Shown here: positions 1 to 7,668 of the stretch, piece after piece
How the letters are laid out: every line of letters starts with the position of its first letter
Position numbering within the stretch: the stretch's first letter is position 1
NCBI GenBank assembly: GCA_001464965.1
Contig: LNEJ01000007.1
Span: forward strand, 1-42,261
DNA: 42,261 nt
Reading direction: 5' to 3'
Source of the DNA: Gammaproteobacteria bacterium Ga0074134
Lineage (GTDB): Bacteria; Pseudomonadota; Gammaproteobacteria; Ga0077554; Ga007554
Position numbers and translations under genes: made by a program
Notes under the pieces: generated by a model
What the model saw: the letters and a program-made list of their open reading frames with translations, nothing else
Database searches by the model: none
Told to the model about the DNA's origin: nothing

Positions 1-24
1 GAATGTCCGTCTGCTTTTTGCCAT
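1..24 (-). CDS. Transposase N-terminus, partial (IS3 OrfA-like)
   Basis: Only the first eight codons lie in the window: ATG at 22-24 reading MAKSRRTF. A purine-rich ribosome-binding site, AGGTGACGAA, stands directly before the ATG. IS3-family OrfA proteins often begin with a short basic stretch followed by TF, so a helix-turn-helix OrfA is the likely product. Eight residues cannot prove it. The identical start occurs at 42240 on the plus strand. Confidence 0.45.
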
Positions 25-97
25 TTCGTCACCTGTTTTATATTGAGGGTGATGTTATCACCCATAATCAGGTGGCCAAATTAACTATGCCACTACA
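1..97 (-). mobile_element. Terminal fragment of an insertion sequence (IS3-family-like), left copy
   Basis: These bases recur as a reverse complement at 42167-42261, so the two window ends carry the same element in opposite orientation. Read on the minus strand the element starts TGTAGTGGCATAG at base 97. Its flanks differ in the two copies, which fixes the boundary at 97/98 here and 42166/42167 on the right. A terminal TG and a transposase start codon about 70 bases inside fit IS3-family ends. The family assignment is inference, because only the first 95-97 bases are present and the opposite IS end lies outside the window. Confidence 0.7.
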
Positions 98-780
98 GGA
101 GCGCTAAAAGTCTCGTCAAGACTCTTGGCGGTCGATACTCGGAGATTTTGGGTATTAATCTTTCTTCTGGGGAACCGGAAGAGATATTTAAATGGTTTCT
201 CGCCTCTGTTCTGTTCGGCACCCGGATATCCGAGACCATCGTCATAAACACCTACCGGGAGTTTGAGCGCCAGAGCGTGCTTTCCCCGCAGCGTATTCTC
301 GACACCGGATGGGACGGTCTGGTGGTGATTCTTGATGCCGGCGGATATGTGCGATATGACTTCAAGACAGCCACCAAGCTTCTGGATATAAACAAGGCTT
401 TGCTGGATAACTATGAGGGAGACCTGGGCCGTTTGCATGCAAATGCCGCTGATCCAAAAGATGTTGAAGAAAGACTGAAGGCGTTAGGTAAGGGCATCGG
501 CGATGTGACGGTCAATATCTTTCTCCGGGAGATGAGAGGGATATGGCCCAAAGCGCAATCGCTTCCTTCCGAACTTGTTATTCTGGCGGCGCGGAATAGT
601 GGTTTTATTCCCGAAACCCTTAATGACAGAGAAAAGATTCTGAAGATCCTGATCAAAAAATGGCGTGGTGAGGGGATGAAGGAAAAATATTTTGCGGACT
701 TTGAGGCGGCCCTCGTCAGGCTGGGAAAGAGGTTGCGCAAGAACAAATCCGCAAGCATGAAGAGTCAAATATTACATTAG
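98..780 (+). CDS. HhH-GPD / endonuclease III-like protein, 5'-truncated by an IS
   Basis: The reading frame is open from the IS boundary at base 98 to the stop at 780 and looks coding throughout. The residues before the TTG at 148 (AKSLVKTLGGRYSEI) read as real protein, so the native start has been removed by the insertion. The visible protein has a helix-hairpin-helix-like segment with GIGDVTVNIFLREMRGIWP, which matches the HhH-GPD fold of base-excision DNA glycosylases and lyases. Upstream come WFLASVLFGTRISE and an ILDAGGYVRYDFKTA stretch typical of an endonuclease III-like hypothetical family. No Cys4 iron-sulfur cluster follows the fold. A DNA repair role is inferred from the fold. The gene has lost its own promoter and start and is probably inactive unless transcribed from the IS. 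It converges on the VirK/YbjX gene 41 bp downstream. Confidence 0.7.
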
Positions 781-821
781 CCTGGGGCAATGCAATGTTG
801 CCCCCGCTTCTGTTGGCGCTA

Positions 822-1748
822 TTATGCCGCAGGCCCATGTTTGCGCGAAGTATGCCAGCGAGCCAGGGATTGACGAAGGTCATCCATGAGGGCGTAGCGC
901 TTGCGATACATGCTGCGTTTCTTGGCTGGAATCTCGTTGAGATCTTTTTCATGATATTGCAGGGGAATTTGATAGAAATTGCGGTCGTATACCGTGCCCT
1001 TGAGCTCTTCCCAGTATTGATTATAATCGGTTTTGATACGTTTTCGCTTGGATATATAGCATTGATAAATGTGTGCCTCGCTTTTAACTGCCAATATGGT
1101 CTTGGCACCGTAACAAGTGGCAAGTTGCCGCAACAAATAGATGAGCAGATCCTTTGGGCGCAGGCCATGGGCCGACTTGGTTAGCTCGCGCACGAGGTCC
1201 TTTTTTCCATCATCACCGTTCTGAGCGGGCCCTTGCAGGCCGCCGATGACAAGCTGGATATCGCCGGCATCATTTTTGTTAAAAGAGAATGTTAGCGAAT
1301 AGATTCGCGTGCTGTCCTTATCGAACAGCCCCAGGCCGAATTCTCCTTCCATTTCTATCTGAGTGCCGCTGAAGAGTGCGATTTGCAGCAGATACTCGTC
1401 CAGGGTGATATCAAACAGTCTGTAGTAACCATTGGCGACGATGGCATGCAATTCCTCGGCAGAGAAATTTTGCAGGGCAATCGTGTAGTGTTGTTTGATG
1501 CGGCGGAACTTGTCCTGGGCTTTGGCGCCACAATACAGATACGGCTTGCACGGTTTTTCCAGCAAACGCGGGTTTGCTTCCACGATACCCGCCAGTGCGG
1601 GCCCGGAAAAAAACCGGTAGTAATCGAGCATGTTTTTACGGTTGAGCAGCAGGCGAAAAATGTATTTGATCCGTCTTCCGAGCTGCGGAAAAAATTCACC
1701 GGGGTGGATGCGGCAGGCAAATGACAAAAGGGTACGCAGGTCACTCAA
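822..1748 (-). CDS. VirK/YbjX family protein (DUF535)
   Basis: A 308-residue protein of the VirK/YbjX family. Visible signatures include the central IYSLTFSF and VIGGLQGP segments, the LRPKDLLIYLLRQLA helix, and the basic C-terminal third (KRSMYRKRYALMDDLRQSL). Family members in enterobacteria are linked to membrane or peptide resistance and to virulence-plasmid gene expression, but the biochemical function is unknown. The start chosen is a TTG (1746-1748) with an AGAGG-type ribosome-binding site about nine bases upstream. No ATG lies in frame nearby. The length is normal for the family. The gene stands alone, divergent from the phosphoketolase with about 215 bp between them. Confidence 0.8.
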   Translation of the reverse strand: MSDLRTLLSFACRIHPGEFFPQLGRRIKYIFRLLLNRKNMLDYYRFFSGPALAGIVEANPRLLEKPCKPYLYCGAKAQDKFRRIKQHYTIALQNFSAEELHAIVANGYYRLFDITLDEYLLQIALFSGTQIEMEGEFGLGLFDKDSTRIYSLTFSFNKNDAGDIQLVIGGLQGPAQNGDDGKKDLVRELTKSAHGLRPKDLLIYLLRQLATCYGAKTILAVKSEAHIYQCYISKRKRIKTDYNQYWEELKGTVYDRNFYQIPLQYHEKDLNEIPAKKRSMYRKRYALMDDLRQSLARWHTSRKHGPAA

Positions 1749-1892
1749 TGGAAAAAGCCTCTGGGGGGCGACAGTAGCTGTTGTTTGTCATCATCTTGGC
1801 AGAGTGGCTCGTATATCATCAGGTAATCGTAGTTGTGCGTGTGCTCCCTGGTCTGTATCAGGGGAATGCGTGATCTGGTTTTCGCGCGGGTG

Positions 1893-1923
1893 TATTATTA
1901 CCCAATGTGACGCAGAATTGGGT
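1893..1923. promoter_or_regulatory. Operator-like motif upstream of phosphoketolase
   Basis: TATTATTACCCAATGTG (1893-1909) repeats almost exactly one arm of the 36-bp palindrome at 4550-4585; the 11-mer TACCCAATGTG is identical in both. The motif also forms its own inverted repeat, ACCCAAT (1900-1906) and ATTGGGT (1917-1923), separated by 10 bp. TATTAT could be a -10 box. It lies 42-72 bp before the xfp start, a normal place for an operator. The cognate regulator is not identified. Confidence 0.4.
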
Positions 1924-1964
1924 CAACGCCAGTATTTTACTCGAAAATATAAACGGAGCGGCTG

Positions 1965-4370
1965 ATGATCGACACTGGGGCGATGCCTGTATTGCAGAAA
2001 AAATCCCTTTTACCTGATGAATTACGCAAGATGCACACCTATTGGCGCGCGGCCAACTATCTTTCAGTGGGGCAGATCTATTTGCTCGATAACCCGCTGT
2101 TGCAGGAACCCTTGAAGCTGGCGCACATCAAGCCAAGACTTCTCGGTCATTGGGGCACGACGCCGGGTCTCAACTTCATCTACGTTCATATGAATCGCGT
2201 GATCAAGGCCTATGATCTCAACGTCATCTATATCGCCGGGCCTGGCCACGGCGGCCCGGGGCTGGTGGCTAATACCTATCTGGAAGGTACCTATAGTGAG
2301 GTATACCCCAATATTCCGCAAAATGCGGAGGGTATGAAAAAACTGTTTAAGCAGTTCTCGTTCCCGGGCGGCATTCCCAGCCATGTTGCCCCTGAGACGC
2401 CGGGTTCGATCCACGAAGGAGGGGAGTTGGGATATGCCCTGTCGCACGCGTATGGCGCAGCTTTCGATAATCCTGACCTTGTCGTTGCCTGCGTGGTCGG
2501 CGATGGCGAGGCGGAAACGGGGCCTTTGGCGACGGCGTGGCATTCGAACAAGTTTCTCAATCCGATCCACGATGGAGCGGTATTGCCCATTCTGCATCTG
2601 AACGGCTACAAGATCGCCAATCCCACGGTGCTGGCGCGCCTGTCTCATGAGGAGCTGGAGAGTCTGTTCATCGGCTATGGCTATACACCTTATTTCGTCG
2701 AGGGCTCTGACCCGGACGTCATGCACCCGTTGATGGCGGCCACGCTCGATAACGCCATTGCCGAGATCAAGGCGATTCAGTCCGAAGCTCGGGCAACGGC
2801 GGGCGGGCTTGCACAAATCAAGCGTCCGCGATGGCCAATGATTATTTTACGCACGCCTAAAGGATGGACAGGGCCGAAACAAGTGGATGGTTTGAAGACG
2901 GAAGGTTTTTGGCGCTCCCATCAGGTGCCTCTCGCCGATATGGCAAGCAAGCCTGAGCACATCGCGCTGCTCGCGGCATGGATGAAGAGCTATAAGCCGG
3001 AAGAGCTATTTGACCAACATGGAACACTCAGGACCGAGCTGGCCGAGCTTGCGCCTGCGGGCGCGCGGCGTATGGGGGCAAATCCTCACGCCAATGGCGG
3101 TATCCTGCTCAAGGATTTGAGCTTGCCGGATTTTCGTGAATACGCAGTAGATGTGCCCCAGCCCGGCCAAGCATTGGCGGAGACCACGCGGGTCATGGGA
3201 CGATTCCTTCGCGATGTGATGAAGCTCAACAGCGAGAACCGCAATTTCCGTGTGATGGGTCCGGACGAGACGGCGTCGAACCGCCTTGATGCCCTGTTCG
3301 AGGTGACAGACCGCGCCTGGATGGCCGAGATCCTGCCTGAGGATGAACACCTTTCTCCTGATGGGCGAGTGATGGAAATTTTGAGCGAGCACACATGTCA
3401 GGGTTGGCTCGAAGGCTACTTGCTTACAGGGCGTCACGGGCTGTTTTCCTGTTACGAGGCGTTCATCCACATCATCGATTCCATGTTCAATCAGCACGCG
3501 AAGTGGCTCAAGGTCACCAGCAAAGAAATCCCCTGGCGGCATCCCATCGCCTCGCTCAATTACCTGTTGACCTCCCACGTCTGGCGCCAGGATCACAATG
3601 GTTTCTCTCATCAGGATCCGGGCTTCATTGACCATGTGGTAAACAAAAAGGCCGATGTGATCCGTGTTTATCTGCCGCCCGACGCCAATACGCTGCTTTA
3701 TGTCACTGACAAAGTGTTGCGCAGCCGTAATCTCATCAATGTGATCGTAGCAGGCAAAAGCGAGCAACCCCAATGGCTGGATATGGATGGCGCGATCAAG
3801 CATTGCACCGCAGGCATAGGCATGTGGGAGTGGGCAAGCAGCGATCGGGATGGCGAGCCTGATGTGGTGATGGCTTGTGCGGGCGATGTGCCCACGCTTG
3901 AAACGCTGGCCGCAGTGGATTTGCTGCGCACGCATCTGCCGCAACTGAAGATTCGCGTTATCAACGTGGTGGACCTGATGACACTACAGCCTCAGGAAGA
4001 ACATCCGCATGGCCTGTCAAACAGGGACTTCGATACCCTATTCACCACAGACATGCCCATCATCTTCGCCTATCACGGCTATCCCTGGTTGATTCACCGG
4101 CTGACTTACCGCCGCACCAACCATAAAAACCTTCACGTGCGGGGATACAAGGAGGAGGGGACTACGACCACGCCTTTCGATATGGCAGTACGCAACGACC
4201 TGGACCGTTTTCACCTGGTTGCCGATGTGATAGACCGCGTGCCCACGCTCGGCTATACCGCCGCCCATCTGAAGCAGTTCATCCGCGACAAGTTGATCGA
4301 ACACAAGCAGTACATTACTGCCTATGGGCAGGATATGCCGGAGATTCGGGATTGGAAGTGGTCTTGTTAG
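1965..4370 (+). CDS. xfp: Phosphoketolase (xylulose-5-phosphate / fructose-6-phosphate)
   Basis: A full-length (801-residue) thiamine-diphosphate enzyme. It cleaves xylulose-5-phosphate, and often fructose-6-phosphate, with phosphate to acetyl-phosphate plus a triose or tetrose phosphate in the cytosol. Family landmarks are present: [15 protein letters not shown] (about 61-75), GPGHGGPG (92-99), [15 protein letters not shown] (148-162), the cofactor-binding GDGEAETGP (179-187), and the C-terminal [10 protein letters not shown]. The ATG at 1965 has GGAG six bases upstream. The gene is monocistronic here, and no acetate kinase is nearby. Its TAG stop is supplied by the edge of a MITE-like hairpin starting at 4369, so the last one or two residues may be altered from the ancestral protein. 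An operator-like motif precedes it. Confidence 0.95.
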   Translation: MIDTGAMPVLQKKSLLPDELRKMHTYWRAANYLSVGQIYLLDNPLLQEPLKLAHIKPRLLGHWGTTPGLNFIYVHMNRVIKAYDLNVIYIAGPGHGGPGLVANTYLEGTYSEVYPNIPQNAEGMKKLFKQFSFPGGIPSHVAPETPGSIHEGGELGYALSHAYGAAFDNPDLVVACVVGDGEAETGPLATAWHSNKFLNPIHDGAVLPILHLNGYKIANPTVLARLSHEELESLFIGYGYTPYFVEGSDPDVMHPLMAATLDNAIAEIKAIQSEARATAGGLAQIKRPRWPMIILRTPKGWTGPKQVDGLKTEGFWRSHQVPLADMASKPEHIALLAAWMKSYKPEELFDQHGTLRTELAELAPAGARRMGANPHANGGILLKDLSLPDFREYAVDVPQPGQALAETTRVMGRFLRDVMKLNSENRNFRVMGPDETASNRLDALFEVTDRAWMAEILPEDEHLSPDGRVMEILSEHTCQGWLEGYLLTGRHGLFSCYEAFIHIIDSMFNQHAKWLKVTSKEIPWRHPIASLNYLLTSHVWRQDHNGFSHQDPGFIDHVVNKKADVIRVYLPPDANTLLYVTDKVLRSRNLINVIVAGKSEQPQWLDMDGAIKHCTAGIGMWEWASSDRDGEPDVVMACAGDVPTLETLAAVDLLRTHLPQLKIRVINVVDLMTLQPQEEHPHGLSNRDFDTLFTTDMPIIFAYHGYPWLIHRLTYRRTNHKNLHVRGYKEEGTTTTPFDMAVRNDLDRFHLVADVIDRVPTLGYTAAHLKQFIRDKLIEHKQYITAYGQDMPEIRDWKWSC

Positions 4371-4523
4371 AACCTGTTCATGATCTCGTTGAAGGGCGCG
4401 TTGCGGCGTTGGATTTTGGCTCGAAATGCGAGGCCGGGAAGCGGCAGACTCCGTGTAAACTCTGCTTCCTCGCCAAAATCCGCCTTGCGCTGCATCCCTT
4501 GATCGAGTTCATGAACAGGTTCT
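4369..4523. repeat. 155-bp MITE-like long imperfect inverted repeat
   Basis: The left end starts AGAACCTGTTCATGA and the right end is its exact reverse complement, TCATGAACAGGTTCT. The roughly 52-bp outer arms pair at about four positions in five, both ending in a shared GGATTTTGGC / GCCAAAATCC block. The centre is partly palindromic too, so almost the whole unit can fold into one hairpin. TTA flanks the GAACCTG...CAGGTTC core on both sides and could be a 3-bp target duplication of the kind some IS5-group transposases make. No protein is encoded. It overlaps the xfp stop codon. Confidence 0.65.
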
Positions 4524-4549
4524 TAGTCATAACCCTGAAATATCAATAG

Positions 4550-4585
4550 TTCCCACATTGGGTATTATAATACCCAATGTGGGAA
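4550..4585. promoter_or_regulatory. 36-bp perfect palindrome, operator-like
   Basis: The 18-base half TTCCCACATTGGGTATTA (4550-4567) is followed directly by its reverse complement with no loop. The AT-rich centre contains TATTAT, a -10-like box, on each strand. A loop-free palindrome over a -10 box is typical of a dimeric repressor site and unlike a terminator, since there is no GC stem with a U tract. It lies 79 bp beyond the distal end of the CRISPR array and shares TACCCAATGTG with the xfp upstream region. Confidence 0.55.
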
Positions 4586-4664
4586 TATAAAACCGAGAAA
4601 GCTACAGCCGCCGCCTCAACATCAGGCCACGTCAAATATTCGCGGACACGAACTGATGCCAGGT

Positions 4665-4841
4665 GTTTCAATCCTCACCCGGCGCGAAGGCCGGGTGCTG
4701 TTTGGCCGTGGCTAACTTGTCCATGGGATCAATGGTTTCAATCCTCACCCGGCGCGAAGGCCGGGTGCTGTACGGGGAAGCCGAAACCAGGCCCGCAATA
4801 ATGCGGTTTCAATCCTCACCCGGCGCGAAGGCCGGGTGCTG
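4665..4841 (-). CRISPR. Type I-C CRISPR array, three repeats and two spacers
   Basis: Three identical 36-bp repeats lie at 4665-4700, 4735-4770 and 4806-4841. On the minus strand each ends GGATTGAAAC and carries a CACCCGGC / GCCGGGTG stem around a short loop, as type I-C repeats do. The spacers are 34 bp (4701-4734) and 35 bp (4771-4805). The repeat polarity and the cas genes on the minus strand mean transcription runs from the cas2 side toward xfp. There is no degenerate fourth repeat. Perfect repeat identity with only two spacers suggests a young or recently contracted array. Confidence 0.95.
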
Positions 4842-5023
4842 TCGTACAACTGCAAGATAATGATACACCGAAAAAAAACGTGCAGAAAGCGCGAACCTAT
4901 GATATTTCAGCGTTGCTAATGGATAGTGGTTCAAGTGCCGGAGAAAATTCATCATATTTCACATGGCGTTAGATTGAGCGCGAACATCCCCGGGATTTGG
5001 GCGTCACTATAGGTTCGCGCATT
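4842..5023 (-). promoter_or_regulatory. CRISPR leader
   Basis: A 182-bp non-coding stretch between the cas2 stop and the first repeat in the direction of transcription. It has a T-run on the minus strand close to the array. The motif GCGCGAAC occurs three times: at 4889-4896 and 4977-4984 on the plus strand and inverted at 5013-5020. The outer copies extend to a perfect 12-bp inverted repeat, GCGCGAACCTAT (4889-4900) with its complement at 5009-5020. The array promoter and the integration signals for Cas1-Cas2 are expected here, but no clear -35/-10 pair is assigned. Confidence 0.7.
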
Positions 5024-5314
5024 TCAAATGACCAGCGGCGCTTCGAAGTCTATAGCCTGAAAATTTCCATATTCTTTTACGTGTAACTCAACCGGCTCGG
5101 TTAACCGATACAGTCGCAGATTATCTTCCTTTTCATCAATCTCCGCCAAAAGCCTGCGCACAAGATCTTCGTATTGCATAAGATTGACGCGGCACTCGAA
5201 CACTGATTTCTGCACACGCTGACCGGTGCTTTCGCACACTTTCGCTACCCGCCGTAATCTTTTCCTGCCCGCAGCGGTTTCGGTGGATACGTCATAGGTG
5301 ACGATAATCAGCAT
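5024..5314 (-). CDS. cas2: CRISPR-associated endonuclease Cas2
   Basis: The 96-residue protein begins [11 protein letters not shown], with the conserved ferredoxin-fold first strand and Asp8. It continues with the [23 protein letters not shown] segment characteristic of type I-C Cas2. Cas2 forms the dimeric core of the Cas1-Cas2 spacer integrase. The ATG lies three bases after the cas1 stop, so the two are translated from one message. It is the last cas gene before the leader, the usual type I-C position. Confidence 0.95.
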   Translation of the reverse strand: MLIIVTYDVSTETAAGRKRLRRVAKVCESTGQRVQKSVFECRVNLMQYEDLVRRLLAEIDEKEDNLRLYRLTEPVELHVKEYGNFQAIDFEAPLVI

Positions 5315-5317
5315 GAT

Positions 5318-6352
5318 TTACCTCGTCAGAAAAGGTACGTAGCCTTCCATCTCGCCACGGATAGTTCTTGCCATGAACCGTGCCTGTAGCTGTGGCAACA
5401 GGCCGATAGGAACTTTTGTTTCCAGGAGGGGATGAGCGATTTGTTCTTGTTTACGTTCTTGATAGGCTATGACAACAGTTTTTCGAGCGTCATCACCGAG
5501 ATAAACCGCGCCTCCTTCCCGCTCCTGAAAATCCTTGGCGCTGATTTGAGCGCGATTGATGAGCGTAAGTGCAAGACGATCCGCCAAAATGGCACGAAAC
5601 TCTTCCATCAAGTCGAGGGCTAGCGCTGCCCGGCCCGGCCTGACAGCATGCAGGAACCCCAGCTGAGGATCGAGGCCGACAGACTCCAGGGCTGAGCGGC
5701 AATCGTTCATTGTCATTGAGTAAAGAAACGACAGTAACGCATTAAACCGGTCACGGGGTGGCCGGCGAGAGCGGCCATTCATGGTGAAGGCTTCCCGCGC
5801 ATCCGTGCGCAGGAGACAATGCAGGGAAGAAAAATACACCTTTGCCGAATCGCCCTCAATACCTCGCACCACGTCCAAGTTATCCGCGATGGCCAGGTTT
5901 CGTAAAGACCCTGCAAGAGAATCGGCGGCACGGCTCAATTGCTGCTGGTCTTCAACATTACCCGCTTCGCGTGCGCCTCGCATTAGCACCTGCCGGGCAT
6001 TTTTTATTTTTCCGGCAATCACGGAGCGCGAAACATCAACAGAAAACCCTAGGTTTTCGGAGGCGCGATGCTGGGCCTGACGCAGCAGGATATTCCCACT
6101 CACTGCCCCTTCCAATCGTGCCTTAAAACGCCCGTTGCGATCCAATAAGACAATACTGATACCCTCATCCGCACAGCGGTGCATGATGGAGGGAGACAAC
6201 ATCACATCACCAAAGCACACTACCGTGCCGATATGATGCAACGGCGCCTGCATTTTCTTTTCACGCTCTACGTCGATACGAATGGTGTCGTTCTCCAGAT
6301 GCAGGTAAGCATTGGGGGTCATCACGTAAAGTGTATTGAGGATTTGTTGCAT
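5318..6352 (-). CDS. cas1: CRISPR-associated integrase Cas1 (type I-C)
   Basis: The 344-residue Cas1 catalyses insertion of new spacers at the leader end of the array. The metal-binding residues are recognisable: Glu166 in RGIEGDSAKVYF, His235 in LGFLHAVRPGR, and Asp247/Glu250 in ALDLMEEFR. The N-terminal beta domain (about 1-95) and C-terminal helical domain are complete, with normal family length. It lies 34 bp after cas4 and 3 bp before cas2, forming the adaptation half of the operon. Confidence 0.96.
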   Translation of the reverse strand: MQQILNTLYVMTPNAYLHLENDTIRIDVEREKKMQAPLHHIGTVVCFGDVMLSPSIMHRCADEGISIVLLDRNGRFKARLEGAVSGNILLRQAQHRASENLGFSVDVSRSVIAGKIKNARQVLMRGAREAGNVEDQQQLSRAADSLAGSLRNLAIADNLDVVRGIEGDSAKVYFSSLHCLLRTDAREAFTMNGRSRRPPRDRFNALLSFLYSMTMNDCRSALESVGLDPQLGFLHAVRPGRAALALDLMEEFRAILADRLALTLINRAQISAKDFQEREGGAVYLGDDARKTVVIAYQERKQEQIAHPLLETKVPIGLLPQLQARFMARTIRGEMEGYVPFLTR

Positions 6353-6386
6353 AGAACTCCTATTGAGGGTCTGGCAATGTCATGTG

Positions 6387-7025
6387 TCACACTTCATCAG
6401 GCTCAAACAGCCCGCTTCTCAGGACATGTATTTTACTGGTAGCGGCCACGGCTTCTGGCTGGCAAATTTCTTTCAGCGAGCACTCCTTGCAGCGGGCATC
6501 ATTGACGGGCGGCGGGAGTTTGCCGGATTCGAATAAGGCACGAATGGCCGTTACGGTTTCTTCAACCTGATGACGCAGAGTATCGGTGATTTCAACTTCA
6601 CGGCGGCGGCGCGAGCTGTGATGATAAATCGCGCCGCGACGAATCACTTTACCAGTCATTTCCTCCAGGCATAGGGCTTGGGCGGCGAGTTGCAGATCGT
6701 CATGATGCTTCTGCCTCTTTGGGCCGTGTTTATACTCCACGGGATAAGGCGTGCCATCGGGTAAAAACTCCACAATATCCGCCTTGCCAACCAAGCCCAG
6801 ACGATCACAATAAAGCGGCAAGGCGCGTTCGATGCGTGCCCCGGCGTTTTCCGAAAATCCAGGATCATCCACATATTCATGTACGGCATTACCACGCATG
6901 GTATGCACATTTTCAGCGAATGCCTGTTCTATGTGAATCAGCGCATACTGGCGCGGACAATAGCTATAGTGCTGCAGGGCTGAAAGCATAATGGGTTCAA
7001 TTCCCTGCCCATCCATGCCAATCAT
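6387..7025 (-). CDS. cas4: CRISPR-associated exonuclease Cas4
   Basis: The 212-residue protein is a RecB-like nuclease with an iron-sulfur cluster. It trims prespacers and helps choose the PAM side before integration. Cluster cysteines are visible at Cys23 (SYCPRQYAL) and at Cys179, Cys182 and Cys188 (CKECSLKEIC). Nuclease motifs are Asp83 in VGKADIVEF, Glu97 and Lys99 in PVEYKHG, and Gln112 in DDLQLAAQA. The chosen ATG at 7023-7025 overlaps the hicA stop as ATGA, so cas4 translation is coupled to the toxin gene. A second ATG three codons later is possible. Confidence 0.94.
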   Translation of the reverse strand: MIGMDGQGIEPIMLSALQHYSYCPRQYALIHIEQAFAENVHTMRGNAVHEYVDDPGFSENAGARIERALPLYCDRLGLVGKADIVEFLPDGTPYPVEYKHGPKRQKHHDDLQLAAQALCLEEMTGKVIRRGAIYHHSSRRRREVEITDTLRHQVEETVTAIRALFESGKLPPPVNDARCKECSLKEICQPEAVAATSKIHVLRSGLFEPDEV

Positions 7026-7264
7026 CCAAACAACCGTTGCAACAGTTCCTCGCGCGACACATGATGGTGTGCAGCCACATCGGCCAGAATCGCCGACAAA
7101 GTGCCGATGCGCAGGGGATCATGGTTAGGTATTGTTACGTGGTGCTGCACTGGAGAATCACATGTGAGGCGGACATGGCTACCGCTCTGGCGCGACACTC
7201 GGTAACCGAGTTTCTCCATCTGCCTGATCAGTTCCGCACCCGTGAGGCCGCGCGGCAATCTCAT
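7022..7264 (-). CDS. hicA: HicA-family toxin (mRNA interferase)
   Basis: The 80-residue protein reads GLTGAELIRQMEKLGYRV, then RQSGSHVRLT with the catalytic-type His30, then HHVTIPNHDPLRIGTL. These are the hallmarks of the HicA/YcfA double-stranded-RNA-binding-like toxin fold. Family members cleave mRNA on the ribosome and are neutralised by HicB. The ATG at 7262-7264 is chosen because residues before it, in a longer open frame to 7357, are antisense-like and lie inside hicB. It overlaps the hicB stop (ATGA), and its own stop overlaps the cas4 ATG. The gene therefore sits inside the cas operon between cas7 and the adaptation genes. Whether it still acts as a toxin is untested. Confidence 0.9.
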   Translation of the reverse strand: MRLPRGLTGAELIRQMEKLGYRVSRQSGSHVRLTCDSPVQHHVTIPNHDPLRIGTLSAILADVAAHHHVSREELLQRLFG

Positions 7265-7467
7265 ACAGCGATAACCTCTTCTCGCGTAAAGTGGAGGCGG
7301 ATCATGCGCGGCTCTTTTCCTTCCTCGAAATGACAACGCACAGCATCCCGCACACACGCGTGAAGAGTTTCGATATCATCGGCCTCTGTAAAGATGGATT
7401 CGCCTAAAGCACGTGCGGTATAGCCCCCCTCTGGGGCGTCCTCGACTAAAAACAGGATTTCGTTCAT
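7261..7467 (-). CDS. hicB: HicB-family antitoxin (short form)
   Basis: The 68-residue protein (EILFLVEDAPEGGYTARALGESIFTEA..., ending HFTREEVIAV) matches the short HicB-like antitoxin family. It has only the partial RNase-H-like fold that plugs HicA. It lacks a C-terminal ribbon-helix-helix or HTH domain, so it is unlikely to repress its own promoter directly. The ATG at 7465-7467 is preceded by GAGGAG; an in-frame GTG directly before it (7468-7470) is an alternative. It is read first and hicA follows by a 4-bp overlap. The cas7 stop lies about 200 bp upstream. Confidence 0.85.
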   Translation of the reverse strand: MNEILFLVEDAPEGGYTARALGESIFTEADDIETLHACVRDAVRCHFEEGKEPRMIRLHFTREEVIAV

Positions 7468-7497
7468 CACTATTCACTCCTCGTTTATATCTGTACT

Positions 7498-7656
7498 CTA
7501 GCCTATTTTGCGTTCGAGCGTTACTCCCTTATGTGCCAGCGCATGGCCGAGTTTAGAAGCATACTTGAACACATAAAGCCCACGCGTGATCATCTTGGTG
7601 TGAGGGGTGGACTGCGCTCCGATCCCAATATTTTTACCATCCGCCAGCACAATCAC
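7498..7656 (-). CDS. Small unrecognised ORF between cas7 and hicB (52 codons)
   Basis: A GTG at 7654-7656, preceded by AAAGGA at five-base spacing, opens a 52-codon frame. It contains IGIGAQSTPHTKMITRGL and the basic tail KGVTLERKIG. It is in the same frame as cas7, directly behind the cas7 TAA (7669-7671), and stops 31 bp before hicB. The composition is basic and looks protein-like, with no low-complexity repeats. No family is recognised. It could be a small accessory protein, a remnant of a longer gene brought in with hicBA, or chance. An overlapping plus-strand frame (7531-7746) is an alternative but lacks a comparable ribosome-binding site. Confidence 0.35.
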   Translation of the reverse strand: MIVLADGKNIGIGAQSTPHTKMITRGLYVFKYASKLGHALAHKGVTLERKIG

Positions 7657-7668
7657 AATATTCCTTTG

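Noticed and set aside
3006-3944. 312-codon open frame antisense to the phosphoketolase
   Set aside because: It mirrors a strongly conserved gene on the other strand and its translation (rich in His, Arg and Cys) has no recognisable domain.
4352-4549. 65-codon frame across the MITE-like hairpin
   Set aside because: It is made of inverted-repeat sequence and the end of xfp; no independent coding signal.
4550-4585. Palindrome as a bidirectional terminator of the CRISPR array
   Set aside because: It has no loop, an AT-rich centre and no U tract; an operator fits better.
4595-4664. Possible degenerate fourth CRISPR repeat beyond the last repeat
   Set aside because: A repeat-plus-spacer step back from 4665 shows no resemblance to the repeat beyond chance.
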